Positions 1 to 6,883 of a stretch of 8,185 bases of DNA are shown piece by piece. Every line of letters begins with the position of its first letter. Position 1 is the stretch's first letter. Location of the stretch: assembly GCA_937950415.1 (NCBI GenBank), contig CALFDL010000141.1:1-8185 (forward strand). Direction: 5' to 3'. The stretch is from an uncultured Collinsella sp. (GTDB lineage: Bacteria; Actinomycetota; Coriobacteriia; Coriobacteriales; Coriobacteriaceae). The notes below the pieces were generated by a model. It did not search any database, was not told the origin of the DNA, and saw nothing but the letters and a program-made list of their open reading frames with translations. The position numbers and the translations under genes were made by a program.

Positions 1-443
1 ACGTGCCCGTGCTGCTCTGCTTTGCCGACTGCGTTCCCGTGGTGCTGGTGGCCCCCGGCGGATTTGCCGTGGTGCACTCCGGTTGGAAGGGCACGATTGC
101 ACGTATTTCTGCCAAGGCGTGCCAGGCGCTTTGCGATGCTGCCGGCTGCGATGCGAGCGACGTTTCCGCCTATATCGGCCCCCATATCTTGGCTGACGAA
201 TATGAGGTATCCCAGGAACTCATGGATCGCTTTGCCGTCGAGTTCTCTTGCATCGATGCGAGTGCCCCTCGCATGCTCGATCTTTCCGCTGCCATTCGCG
301 AGGCGCTGGTAGATGCCGGTGTGGACGCGGATAATATCGTGGATACCCAGCTTTCGACTGTGCGTCAGAACGACCGCTTTTATTCCTACCGTAACGAGGA
401 CGGCACCTGTGGGCGCCATGCTGCGATCGGCGTGATGCTATGA
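1..443 (+). CDS. pgeF: PgeF/YfiH-family laccase-domain protein (purine nucleoside phosphorylase-like / peptidoglycan editing factor), 3' part
   Basis: This is the C-terminal 147 or so residues of a multicopper-oxidase-like (DUF152, YfiH/YlmD) protein; the start lies upstream of the window and the reading frame is open to base 1. Visible family signatures are the FADCVPV segment, whose Cys is one metal ligand, then VHSGWKGT about 15 residues later, whose His is a second ligand, then a YIGPHI...YEV segment and the C-terminal FYSYRNEDGTCGRHAAIGVM block. The first zinc-ligand His of the family would lie off the window. Family members have been assigned both a peptidoglycan-editing role (E. coli PgeF) and purine nucleoside phosphorylase/adenosine deaminase activity; the sequence does not decide between them. 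The TGA stop at 441-443 overlaps the pstS ATG at 440 (ATGA). In Gram-positives this gene (ylmD) is normally next to ylmE, which here lies 4.5 kb downstream beyond the pst genes. Confidence 0.9.
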   Translation, partial: VPVLLCFADCVPVVLVAPGGFAVVHSGWKGTIARISAKACQALCDAAGCDASDVSAYIGPHILADEYEVSQELMDRFAVEFSCIDASAPRMLDLSAAIREALVDAGVDADNIVDTQLSTVRQNDRFYSYRNEDGTCGRHAAIGVML

Positions 444-1276
444 GAAAGATCGTATCGGTCCTGAGCGCCGCTGTGCTTACGCTTACGCTGTGCGCCTGTT
501 CTTCGGGATCTTCTACCTCTTCCATTACCGTGGCCGGCTCCACGACCTGCCTTCCTATCGCCGAGATTGCGGCAGAGGGCTTTAAGGAGGAGACCGGCAT
601 CGACGTGCTCGTTTCCGGTTTGGGTTCTTCCGCTGGCATCGAAGCCGTCAGCGCTGGCACGGCCGATATCGCTAGCTCCTCCCGTGGACTCAATGCCGAC
701 GAACAGGATCTGGGCCTGACTCCCATCGTCATTGCCCACGACGGTATCGCGGTCATCGTGAACGAAGGCAACCCCGTCGATAACCTCTCGACCGAGCAGC
801 TCCGCGATATCTATGCCGGCAAGATTACTAATTGGAAAGAGGTCGGTGGCGAGGACCTGAAGATTCAGGTCATCAACCGAGACGAGGCGTCTGGCACGCG
901 TGAGGCCTTCCGCACCATCGTGATGGACGGCACCCCGTTCGATCGCCGCTCGGCCGTTCTTTCGGGCACGGGCCAGGTGCGCGACGTGGTATCTCGTTCG
1001 CGCGGTGCCATCGGCTACATTTCGCTGGGCTTCGTCGATAGCCTCAACGCCAAGACCTCGGTCAAGGCCGTCTCGGTCAATCATGTTGAGGCGTCCGAGA
1101 AGACGGTCGCGAGCGGCGGCTATCCCATCTCGCGCGACCTTTACTTCTTTGTGAAGGGTGCGCCTTCGCAGCAGGCGCAGGATTACATCGACTATGTGAC
1201 GTCCGAAAAGATGGACAAGCAGATTCGCGAGGCGGGCTTTATTCCCGTCACCAACGACGAGAAGGGGAGTGAGTAG
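440..1276 (+). CDS. pstS: Phosphate ABC transporter substrate-binding lipoprotein PstS
   Basis: A 278-residue periplasmic-type phosphate-binding protein of the short Gram-positive PstS class. Residues 1-20 form a lipoprotein signal peptide: basic MRK, a hydrophobic stretch, then a lipobox L17-C18-A19-C20, with Cys20 the predicted lipidated residue; the Cys at position -2 relative to it is uncommon. A short Ser/Thr-rich linker follows. Phosphate-contact motifs are AGSTT (32-36), the SAGTADIASSSRGL block (71-84) and NRDEASGTREAF (146-157), all expected of PstS. The C-terminus REAGFIPV is also typical. It delivers phosphate to PstC/PstA. The ATG overlaps the pgeF stop, leaving no room for a private promoter next to the gene and suggesting translational coupling; only a weak purine-rich ribosome binding site is seen. 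The gene is followed after 1 base by the pstC ATG used here. Confidence 0.95.
   Translation: MRKIVSVLSAAVLTLTLCACSSGSSTSSITVAGSTTCLPIAEIAAEGFKEETGIDVLVSGLGSSAGIEAVSAGTADIASSSRGLNADEQDLGLTPIVIAHDGIAVIVNEGNPVDNLSTEQLRDIYAGKITNWKEVGGEDLKIQVINRDEASGTREAFRTIVMDGTPFDRRSAVLSGTGQVRDVVSRSRGAIGYISLGFVDSLNAKTSVKAVSVNHVEASEKTVASGGYPISRDLYFFVKGAPSQQAQDYIDYVTSEKMDKQIREAGFIPVTNDEKGSE
1262..1269 (+). promoter_or_regulatory. Ribosome binding site deciding the pstC start
   Basis: AAGGGGAG lies inside the last codons of pstS and ends 8 bases before the ATG at 1278. It would sit on top of the alternative GTG at 1269, so it favours the ATG. Confidence 0.7.
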
Positions 1277-1277
1277 C

Positions 1278-2204
1278 ATGGAAGCACAGGAAAACTCCCA
1301 GACTGAGCAGAATGCTCAGGCGCCCAAGAAGCGCGAGCTGGCGCTCGTATCGCGCAGCACCTATATCAAGGAGAAGGCGCTGCAGTGGATCTTCTTTGCC
1401 TGCGCGTTCTTGGCGGTCGTTACCGTCATCCTGATTTTTGTCTTTACCACGTACTCGGCGCTGCCCGTCTTTACCGACATCGGTCTGGCGGATTTCTTTA
1501 GCTTTACGTGGGCGCCCTCTGAGGGCCACTACGGCATCGTGTCGCTGCTTGCCGGCTCGGGTCTGGTGACCGTCGGTGCGCTCGCCATGGGCGTGCCGCT
1601 GGGCGTGGGTACGGCCGTTTACCTGGTCGAGATTGCCAGCAAGCGCGTGCGCAAGCTCATCAGCCCCGCCGTTGACCTGCTGGCGGGCATACCCTCCATC
1701 ATCTACGGCTTCTTTGGCATGATCATCATCCGCCCGTTTATCGCACAACTGACCGGCGGCCTTGGTTTTGGTGCGCTGACGGCGTGGTTTGTGCTCGCCA
1801 TCATGATCGTCCCTACCATCACCACGCTCACCATCGATGCTCTCAATTCCATTCCCATGGGCATTCGCGAGGCATCGTATGCCATGGGCGCCACCAAGTG
1901 GCAGACCATCTATAAGGTCGTGCTACCTGCCGCCAAGCTGGGTATCGTGGATGCGATCGTGCTGGGTATGGGCCGTGCCATCGGCGAGACCATGGCCGTG
2001 CTCATGGTCGTAGGTAACGCCCCGGTTATTCCCGACAGCATTGCGAGCCCCATCTCGACGCTCACGAGCCAGATTGCGCTCGACATGAGCTATTCCTCGG
2101 GTCTGCACCGCTCGGCGCTGTTCGGCATGGGTGTGGTCCTGTTTATCATCTCCGCCACGCTGGTGGGCATCGTCCGTCTGATTTCCAAGAAGAAGAGGGG
2201 GTAG
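1278..2204 (+). CDS. pstC: Phosphate ABC transporter permease PstC
   Basis: A 308-residue inner-membrane permease subunit that pairs with PstA to form the phosphate channel. After a hydrophilic, charged N-terminus of about 35 residues there is a strong membrane segment (about 36-59) and several further hydrophobic segments, consistent with the six-helix PstC/PstA fold. The cytoplasmic coupling loop that docks on PstB (EAA-type) is EASYAMGATKWQTIYKVVLP from about residue 198, followed by GRAIGETMAV. I chose the ATG at 1278 rather than the in-frame GTG at 1269 because AAGGGGAG (1262-1269) ends 8 bases before the ATG but would overlap the GTG. The gene lies 1 base after the pstS stop and 3 bases before pstA, so co-translation is very likely. 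Confidence 0.94.
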   Translation: MEAQENSQTEQNAQAPKKRELALVSRSTYIKEKALQWIFFACAFLAVVTVILIFVFTTYSALPVFTDIGLADFFSFTWAPSEGHYGIVSLLAGSGLVTVGALAMGVPLGVGTAVYLVEIASKRVRKLISPAVDLLAGIPSIIYGFFGMIIIRPFIAQLTGGLGFGALTAWFVLAIMIVPTITTLTIDALNSIPMGIREASYAMGATKWQTIYKVVLPAAKLGIVDAIVLGMGRAIGETMAVLMVVGNAPVIPDSIASPISTLTSQIALDMSYSSGLHRSALFGMGVVLFIISATLVGIVRLISKKKRG

Positions 2205-2207
2205 GCT

Positions 2208-3113
2208 ATGTCCGATTCCGTTGACACGACGGTCGATACGACCTCGTCGCGCGAGCGCATCAAGCGTGCCCTTTCCCACGGCAAGAAGGGCCGCATCAAC
2301 AAGGACCTGTCCAACAAGATCATGCTTGGCGTGTTTCGTGCCGCTGCCTACATCACCACGCTGGTGCTGGTCGCTATCATCGCCTACGTGGTCATCAACG
2401 GCCTGCCACACATCTCGCTCGACTTTATCTTCGGTTGGCCCCAGGGCGTCAACGCCGAGGGCGGTATTTGGCCCACGATCGTCTCGACCGTCTATGTGAC
2501 GGCGCTCGCCATGCTTATCTGCACGCCGATCGCTGTGCTGGCAGCCGTCTATCTGGCCGAGTACGCCAAGCAGGGCAAGGTCGTCGAGCTCATTCGCTAC
2601 GCTGCTGACGCTTTGGCCTCGGTGCCCTCCATCGTTATGGGCCTGTTTGGCTACGCCTTGTTTGTCGAGGCTATGGGTCTGGGCCTTTCGATGGTCTCGG
2701 CCGCTCTGGCGCTCGCGCTCTTGATGCTTCCCATCGTCATGCGCACCACCGAAGAGGCCATTCGCGCCGTTCCGCGCTATATCCGTTGGGGCGCGTACGG
2801 CCTGGGCGCCACCAAGTGGCAGGTTGTCTCCAAGATCGTGCTTCCTTCTGCCTTTGGCCGTATTGCCACGGGCATTGTCCTTGCCATCGGCCGTGCCATT
2901 GGCGAGACCGCCGTGGTGCTCTACACCATGGGCCAGGCCATCAATCTACCTATCTCGCCGCTCGATTCCGGCCGCCCCATGACCGTTCACCTGTACCTGC
3001 TTGCCAACGACGGCATCAACATGAACGCAGCCTACGGCACCGCGCTCTTGCTGATGGTGATCATTCTGGCCTTCAACCTGTTTGCGCGCTTCCTGTCGCG
3101 CAAGCGTCGCTAG
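2208..3113 (+). CDS. pstA: Phosphate ABC transporter permease PstA
   Basis: A 301-residue inner-membrane permease, partner of PstC. The N-terminal 40 residues are polar and basic, then a membrane segment at about 42-63 leads into a periplasmic stretch and further hydrophobic helices (about 92-116, 135-155, 160-178, 222-245, 277-294). The PstB-coupling loop is WGAYGLGATKWQVVSKIVLP from about residue 194, followed by GRAIGETAVV, closely matching the PstC loop. The end is the basic FLSRKRR. GAGGGGG just upstream of the ATG is a usable ribosome binding site and the gap to pstC is only 3 bases. Length and motifs match the PstA family; assignment as PstA rather than a second PstC follows from the gene order pstSCAB and from the sequence style. 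Confidence 0.94.
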   Translation: MSDSVDTTVDTTSSRERIKRALSHGKKGRINKDLSNKIMLGVFRAAAYITTLVLVAIIAYVVINGLPHISLDFIFGWPQGVNAEGGIWPTIVSTVYVTALAMLICTPIAVLAAVYLAEYAKQGKVVELIRYAADALASVPSIVMGLFGYALFVEAMGLGLSMVSAALALALLMLPIVMRTTEEAIRAVPRYIRWGAYGLGATKWQVVSKIVLPSAFGRIATGIVLAIGRAIGETAVVLYTMGQAINLPISPLDSGRPMTVHLYLLANDGINMNAAYGTALLLMVIILAFNLFARFLSRKRR

Positions 3114-3125
3114 TTAAGGAGTCCC

Positions 3126-3929
<804 letters not shown>

Positions 3930-3980
3930 TCGGTGCGACTAGTCCCAAGCCGATCGGATCTGGTCCGGTGCGTATTCACT

Positions 3981-4001
3981 GTGCGGGCGGCATGACCGCA
4001 C
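3981..4001 (+). other. Hairpin in the pstB-phoU gap
   Basis: The 92-base gap between pstB and phoU holds an inverted repeat GTGCGG (3981-3986) / CCGCAC (3996-4001) with a 9-base loop. A second, looser pair is GATCGG (3928-3933) / CCGATC (3950-3955). Neither is followed by a run of T, so they are not convincing terminators; they could affect mRNA processing or the level of phoU. This gap is the widest inside the pst block. Confidence 0.35.
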
Positions 4002-4021
4002 CCAACTGATTGGAGTGAACC

Positions 4022-4879
4022 ATGCGCAAACTGTTTTCCCGTCAGCTCATCGAGGCCCGTCACGAGATGCTGAGCATCTACGAGGCCGTCGATCTGGCCC
4101 TCCACGATGCCGTGAAGGCCTATGTGACCGACGACCGCAAGCTCGCCACCAAGACCAAGAAGCGCACGCTTTCGATTGACGCACGCTGCGCCAACCTGGA
4201 GGCCGTCTGCTACAACCTGATTGCCACGCAGTCACCGGTCGCCTCCGACTTCCGCTTGCTGCAGACGATTATCTACGTCGACTTTAACCTGCAGCGCATG
4301 ACCGATAAGGTTCGCCAGATTTGCCGCGCCACGCGTCATATGATCAAGGCCGACATCTCGCTGCCCAAGGAGCTTGTCGGCACGGTCGAGGCCGAGGCTG
4401 AGGCCGTCTACCAGGTGCTGGGCTCTTCGCTTTCTGCGCTCGTCACCAACGACATGTCCATCATCTGCAACTTGGCCGTCGAGGACGAGCCAGTGCACGC
4501 CGCCTACGAGAAGTTCTTCCGCACCTTTAACCGCATGGACACGGGCGATTTTATGGACGACGACAGCAACTATGACGACCTGCGCCGCGCCATCATGGTA
4601 TCGCGCTATCTCGATCGCATCGCCTCGATTTCCATCGATGCCGCCTGCCGTCTGACCTTCCTGTTGACCGGACAGCGTATGACTGCCGGTGATATCGCCT
4701 GCACTGATGAGGATGAGCTCGAGAGCATGCGCGTGCCTTCGGGCGAGGGTGTTATCATGAGGCCCGCCGTCGATGCACGCTACGTTGCCAAGGTGCCCGT
4801 TAACGAGGTCAGCGAGGGTCTTCGCTACCTGCTCGATCATCTTGAGGATGAGGACGATGGCGAGGACGACGAGGAGTAA
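4022..4879 (+). CDS. phoU: PhoU-family phosphate signalling regulator
   Basis: A 285-residue helical protein that in known systems links the Pst transporter to phosphate sensing and dampens the Pho response. The N-terminus MRKLFSRQLIEARHEML and the two repeated three-helix halves (about 5-110 and 120-215) fit PhoU, as does its place directly after pstB. It is longer than the usual 215-240 residues: about 60 extra residues follow position 220 and end in a very acidic tail (273-285, mostly Asp/Glu). The metal-cluster motif of the family, E(D)xxxD once per half, is altered: Q91-R-M-T-D95 in the first half and D198-R-I-A-S202 in the second. GGAG (4012-4015) precedes the ATG. No phoR/phoP pair follows; a strong hairpin lies 38 bases downstream. 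Confidence 0.88.
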   Translation: MRKLFSRQLIEARHEMLSIYEAVDLALHDAVKAYVTDDRKLATKTKKRTLSIDARCANLEAVCYNLIATQSPVASDFRLLQTIIYVDFNLQRMTDKVRQICRATRHMIKADISLPKELVGTVEAEAEAVYQVLGSSLSALVTNDMSIICNLAVEDEPVHAAYEKFFRTFNRMDTGDFMDDDSNYDDLRRAIMVSRYLDRIASISIDAACRLTFLLTGQRMTAGDIACTDEDELESMRVPSGEGVIMRPAVDARYVAKVPVNEVSEGLRYLLDHLEDEDDGEDDEE

Positions 4880-4916
4880 GTAACCCCGTTCGTCGAAAGA
4901 TTGTAAATACCTAAGT

Positions 4917-4948
4917 GAGCGCGGCCTTGCACATGCGAGGCCGCGCTC
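4917..4948 (+). terminator. Rho-independent terminator-like hairpin after phoU
   Basis: An 11-base perfect stem GAGCGCGGCCT (4917-4927) / AGGCCGCGCTC (4938-4948) can extend inward by a T-G wobble and two GC pairs to leave an ACAT loop, giving a 14-pair GC-rich hairpin. The downstream tract is only TTGCGTT, so the U-run is weak. It probably ends the pst-phoU transcript, perhaps incompletely. The rest of 4880-4998 shows no convincing promoter for yggS. Confidence 0.75.
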
Positions 4949-4998
4949 TTGCGTTAGCATGGGACTACTTGTTTGGCTGTCAGCGGAGGCGATTGGCA

Positions 4999-5736
4999 AT
5001 GGATAACTATTTGGACTTGATGCGCGCTCGCCGCGAGCAGATTCTGGAACGTTTTTATGCGGCGCTCGATCGCGCGGGCCGTCCCCACGATGCCGCGCGC
5101 CTGATTGCCGTCTCCAAGACTGTTGGCGTTGATGAGACCGTTGCCGCTATTCAGGCGGGGTATCGCCATTTTGCCGAGAACCGCCCGCAGGAGCTGGTTC
5201 GCAAGCTCACGGGTCTGGTGGAGCATCCGGAGCTGCCCGAGGTGCGCTTCGATATGATCGGCAACCTGCAGACCAATAAGATCAATGCGGTGCTGGGCTC
5301 AGCCGAGCTGATTCACTCGGTGGGTTCGCTGCATCTGGCGCAGGCGATCTCGAGCCGTGCTGTCCGCAAGATTGAGGCAGGCGAGCTCGCCGGCCCCCAG
5401 CGTGTGCTCATCGAGGTCAATGTGAGTGGTGAGGAGTCGAAGGGAGGCTTTTCGCCCGATGAGATTCGCGCCGCCGCGGGTGAGCTTGCAGAACTTGAGG
5501 GAATTTGCGTACAGGGGCTTATGACTATGGCGCCCCGGGGGAATAAGGATGTGGCACGCCGCACCTTTGCGGGGCTTCGTGAGCTGAGGGATGAGCTGGA
5601 GGCGGTGCATCCCGATTTGAACCTGCCTGAGCTTTCCTGCGGCATGAGCGAGGACTTTGAGCCTGCCCTTGAGGAGGGCTCTACGCTCGTTCGCCTGGGC
5701 AGGGTAGTATTTAGCCCGGAGTTTGCAGTAAAATAA
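4999..5736 (+). CDS. yggS: YggS-family pyridoxal phosphate homeostasis protein
   Basis: A 245-residue PLP-binding protein of the YggS/YlmE/PROSC family (alanine-racemase-like barrel), cytoplasmic, thought to buffer and deliver PLP; it has no established enzyme activity. The PLP lysine is Lys40 in LIAVSKT. Other family blocks are HFAENRPQEL, MIGNLQTNK, IEVNVSGEESKGGF, GLMTMAP, and the C-terminal LSCGMSEDFEPALEEGSTLVRLGR. The frame is open to a GTG at 4915, but that would place the start inside the terminator hairpin. The ATG at 4999 has GGAGG (4985-4989) 9 bases upstream and begins at the usual family N-terminus, so it was chosen. It opens the ylmE-ylmF-ylmG-divIVA block; sepF follows after 60 bases. 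Confidence 0.95.
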   Translation: MDNYLDLMRARREQILERFYAALDRAGRPHDAARLIAVSKTVGVDETVAAIQAGYRHFAENRPQELVRKLTGLVEHPELPEVRFDMIGNLQTNKINAVLGSAELIHSVGSLHLAQAISSRAVRKIEAGELAGPQRVLIEVNVSGEESKGGFSPDEIRAAAGELAELEGICVQGLMTMAPRGNKDVARRTFAGLRELRDELEAVHPDLNLPELSCGMSEDFEPALEEGSTLVRLGRVVFSPEFAVK

Positions 5737-5796
5737 GGCTCTGAAGTGCGCACTGATTATCGGGGTGCCTGCACTAAACCGCGAGAGGACACAACC

Positions 5797-6519
5797 ATGG
5801 GCTTCCTTGACGAGATTAAAAATAAGATGCACCTGGGCGGCCAGCAGGGTTACGACCAGGGTTATGGCCAGGACGACGACTACGGCTACGATGACGGCTA
5901 TGACGATGGCTATCAGGGCAACGGCTACAGCGGTGCTTCGGGCGAGGGCTTCTACACCCAAGACGAGCCGAGCAACGGCCTGCTTGGCCAGACGCGCCGC
6001 GGTGAAGCTGAGTCGGTTGCCGTGTATACGCGCTCCGGTCAGCTTGTCGGCGATGACTCCCGTCATGCCACGACGTATAACCCGCCTTCGCGCTCGCAGG
6101 ACAGCGTTGCGAGCGGTTATCGTCCTGGTGCCTATGACACGCCGTCGAGCTACGCCGAGAACACCCGCGCCCGTGCCGCCGCTGCGCCCGCGCCTGCACC
6201 GAGCGATGCCTCGGCCTATGCGAGCAATATCATCAACGCCACGCCGCAGCTGCCGGCCTATGTCCTGCGCCCCGAGAGCTATGACGACGTGGAGACCGTG
6301 GTGCGCCGCGTTCGCACCAAGCAGCCTGTCGCACTGATTTTTGTGGGCGTACGCACCGAAGTTGCTAAGCGCGTCTTGGACTTCTCTTACGGCTTTGCCT
6401 GCGGTCTGGGTGCCACGGTCAAGGAGGTGGGCGACCGCGTGTTCATGGTGCTGCCCGCCGGCTGCGAGGTCAAAGATTCCGATCTCAAGAAGCTTCGTGC
6501 CGACGGCTACCTTAAGTAA
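5797..6519 (+). CDS. sepF: Cell division protein SepF (FtsZ membrane anchor)
   Basis: A 240-residue SepF homologue. SepF polymerises and tethers FtsZ to the membrane at the septum. The N-terminal MGFLDEIKNKMHLG can form the membrane-binding amphipathic helix. The conserved SepF core is at about 153-221 (PAYVLRPESYDDVETVVRRV, then ALIFVGVRTEVAKRVLDFSYGFACGLGATVKEVGDRVFMVLP). Between them lies an unusually long, disordered-looking linker of about 135 residues: first a Gly/Tyr/Asp/Gln-rich stretch (about 15-46) with repeated YDDG-like units, later an Ala/Pro run (about 126-135). B. subtilis SepF is only about 150 residues. The start at 5797 was preferred to the in-frame GTG at 5746 because AGAGGA (5784-5789) is 7 bases upstream and the anchor helix then begins at residue 1. 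The stop at 6517-6519 is in the same frame as yggT. Confidence 0.93.
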   Translation: MGFLDEIKNKMHLGGQQGYDQGYGQDDDYGYDDGYDDGYQGNGYSGASGEGFYTQDEPSNGLLGQTRRGEAESVAVYTRSGQLVGDDSRHATTYNPPSRSQDSVASGYRPGAYDTPSSYAENTRARAAAAPAPAPSDASAYASNIINATPQLPAYVLRPESYDDVETVVRRVRTKQPVALIFVGVRTEVAKRVLDFSYGFACGLGATVKEVGDRVFMVLPAGCEVKDSDLKKLRADGYLK

Positions 6520-6528
6520 AGACAAGAC

Positions 6529-6534
6529 GAGGAG
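6529..6534 (+). promoter_or_regulatory. Ribosome binding site for yggT
   Basis: GAGGAG ends 6 bases before the ATC codon at 6541. There is no ATG, GTG or TTG in the yggT frame between the sepF stop and 6619, so this site points to ATC as the start. For the ATG at 6619 no comparable purine-rich stretch is seen at the right distance. Confidence 0.65.
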
Positions 6535-6540
6535 ATTCCC

Positions 6541-6822
6541 ATCAACATCTACACTATCGTCCAGCTGGTCAACACGCTGTTCAACTTCTATTCCACGCTC
6601 ATTGTCGTCTACTGCTTTATGACGTGGATTCCCATGAAGCAGGGTGGTTTGCTTCAGGATATTGCTGCGGTGCTCGATAGCGTGTGCGGTCCGTGGCTCA
6701 ACCTGTTCCGTCGTTTCATCCCGCCGATGGGCGGTATCGATTTTTCGCCGGTCGTTGCGATTATTGCGTTGCAGTTGGTGCAGAGGCTGGTTCTGCAGCT
6801 TCTTATAGGTATACTCGTGTAG
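6541..6822 (+). CDS. yggT: YggT-family small membrane protein, apparently starting at ATC
   Basis: A YggT/YlmG membrane protein of 93 residues if read from ATC at 6541. Residues about 4-30 form the first membrane helix, containing YTIVQLVNTLFNFYSTLIVV, and the second is at about 70-92. Between them is the family signature FRRFIPPMGGIDFSP, preceded by a TWIPM motif close to the usual SWIP. Ninety-three residues is the normal length for the family. The first ATG in frame (6619) would delete nearly all of helix 1 and leave only 67 residues. The reading frame upstream encodes convincing YggT sequence back to the GAGGAG at 6529-6534, so initiation at ATC 6541 is the simplest reading; a base error turning ATG into ATC cannot be excluded. 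YggT proteins are linked to membrane organisation and division. It lies 21 bases after sepF. Confidence 0.82.
   Translation: MNIYTIVQLVNTLFNFYSTLIVVYCFMTWIPMKQGGLLQDIAAVLDSVCGPWLNLFRRFIPPMGGIDFSPVVAIIALQLVQRLVLQLLIGILV
6810..6815 (+). promoter_or_regulatory. Possible -10 element ahead of divIVA
   Basis: TATACT near the end of yggT is a good -10-like hexamer about 70 bases before the divIVA ATG. No convincing -35 is seen 16-18 bases upstream, so a separate divIVA promoter is only a weak suggestion. Confidence 0.2.
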
Positions 6823-6883
6823 AACTGACTTAGTAACTTACGTCGGGCGTGTAGCGCCGAGGCGATGAAAAAGGAGACTTGTT

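Noticed and set aside
1269..1277. pstC start at GTG 1269
   Set aside because: The ribosome binding site AAGGGGAG would overlap this codon; it is correctly placed for the ATG at 1278.
386..1279. Minus-strand open frame of 297 codons antisense to pstS
   Set aside because: PstS on the plus strand has a lipobox and all phosphate-binding motifs; the antisense translation shows no family signature.
2985..3000. GTTCACC-like sequence resembling an actinobacterial Pho box
   Set aside because: It is a single unit inside pstA codons for Val-His-Leu, not repeated and not upstream of any gene start.
4949..4977. Possible promoter for yggS with TTGCGT as -35
   Set aside because: The hexamer at the expected -10 position is TTTGGC, too poor to call.
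4915..4998. Longer yggS starting at GTG 4915
   Set aside because: The added 28 residues are encoded by the phoU terminator hairpin and do not resemble the family N-terminus; the ATG at 4999 has GGAGG at the right distance.
5746..5796. Longer sepF starting at GTG 5746
   Set aside because: The extra 17 residues would precede the amphipathic membrane helix that normally begins SepF, and the ATG at 5797 has its own AGAGGA site.
5299..6525. Minus-strand open frame of 408 codons antisense to yggS and sepF
   Set aside because: It lies wholly opposite two well-supported genes, has low-complexity Arg/Val/Ala-rich translation and no recognisable domain. GC-rich third positions produce such frames.
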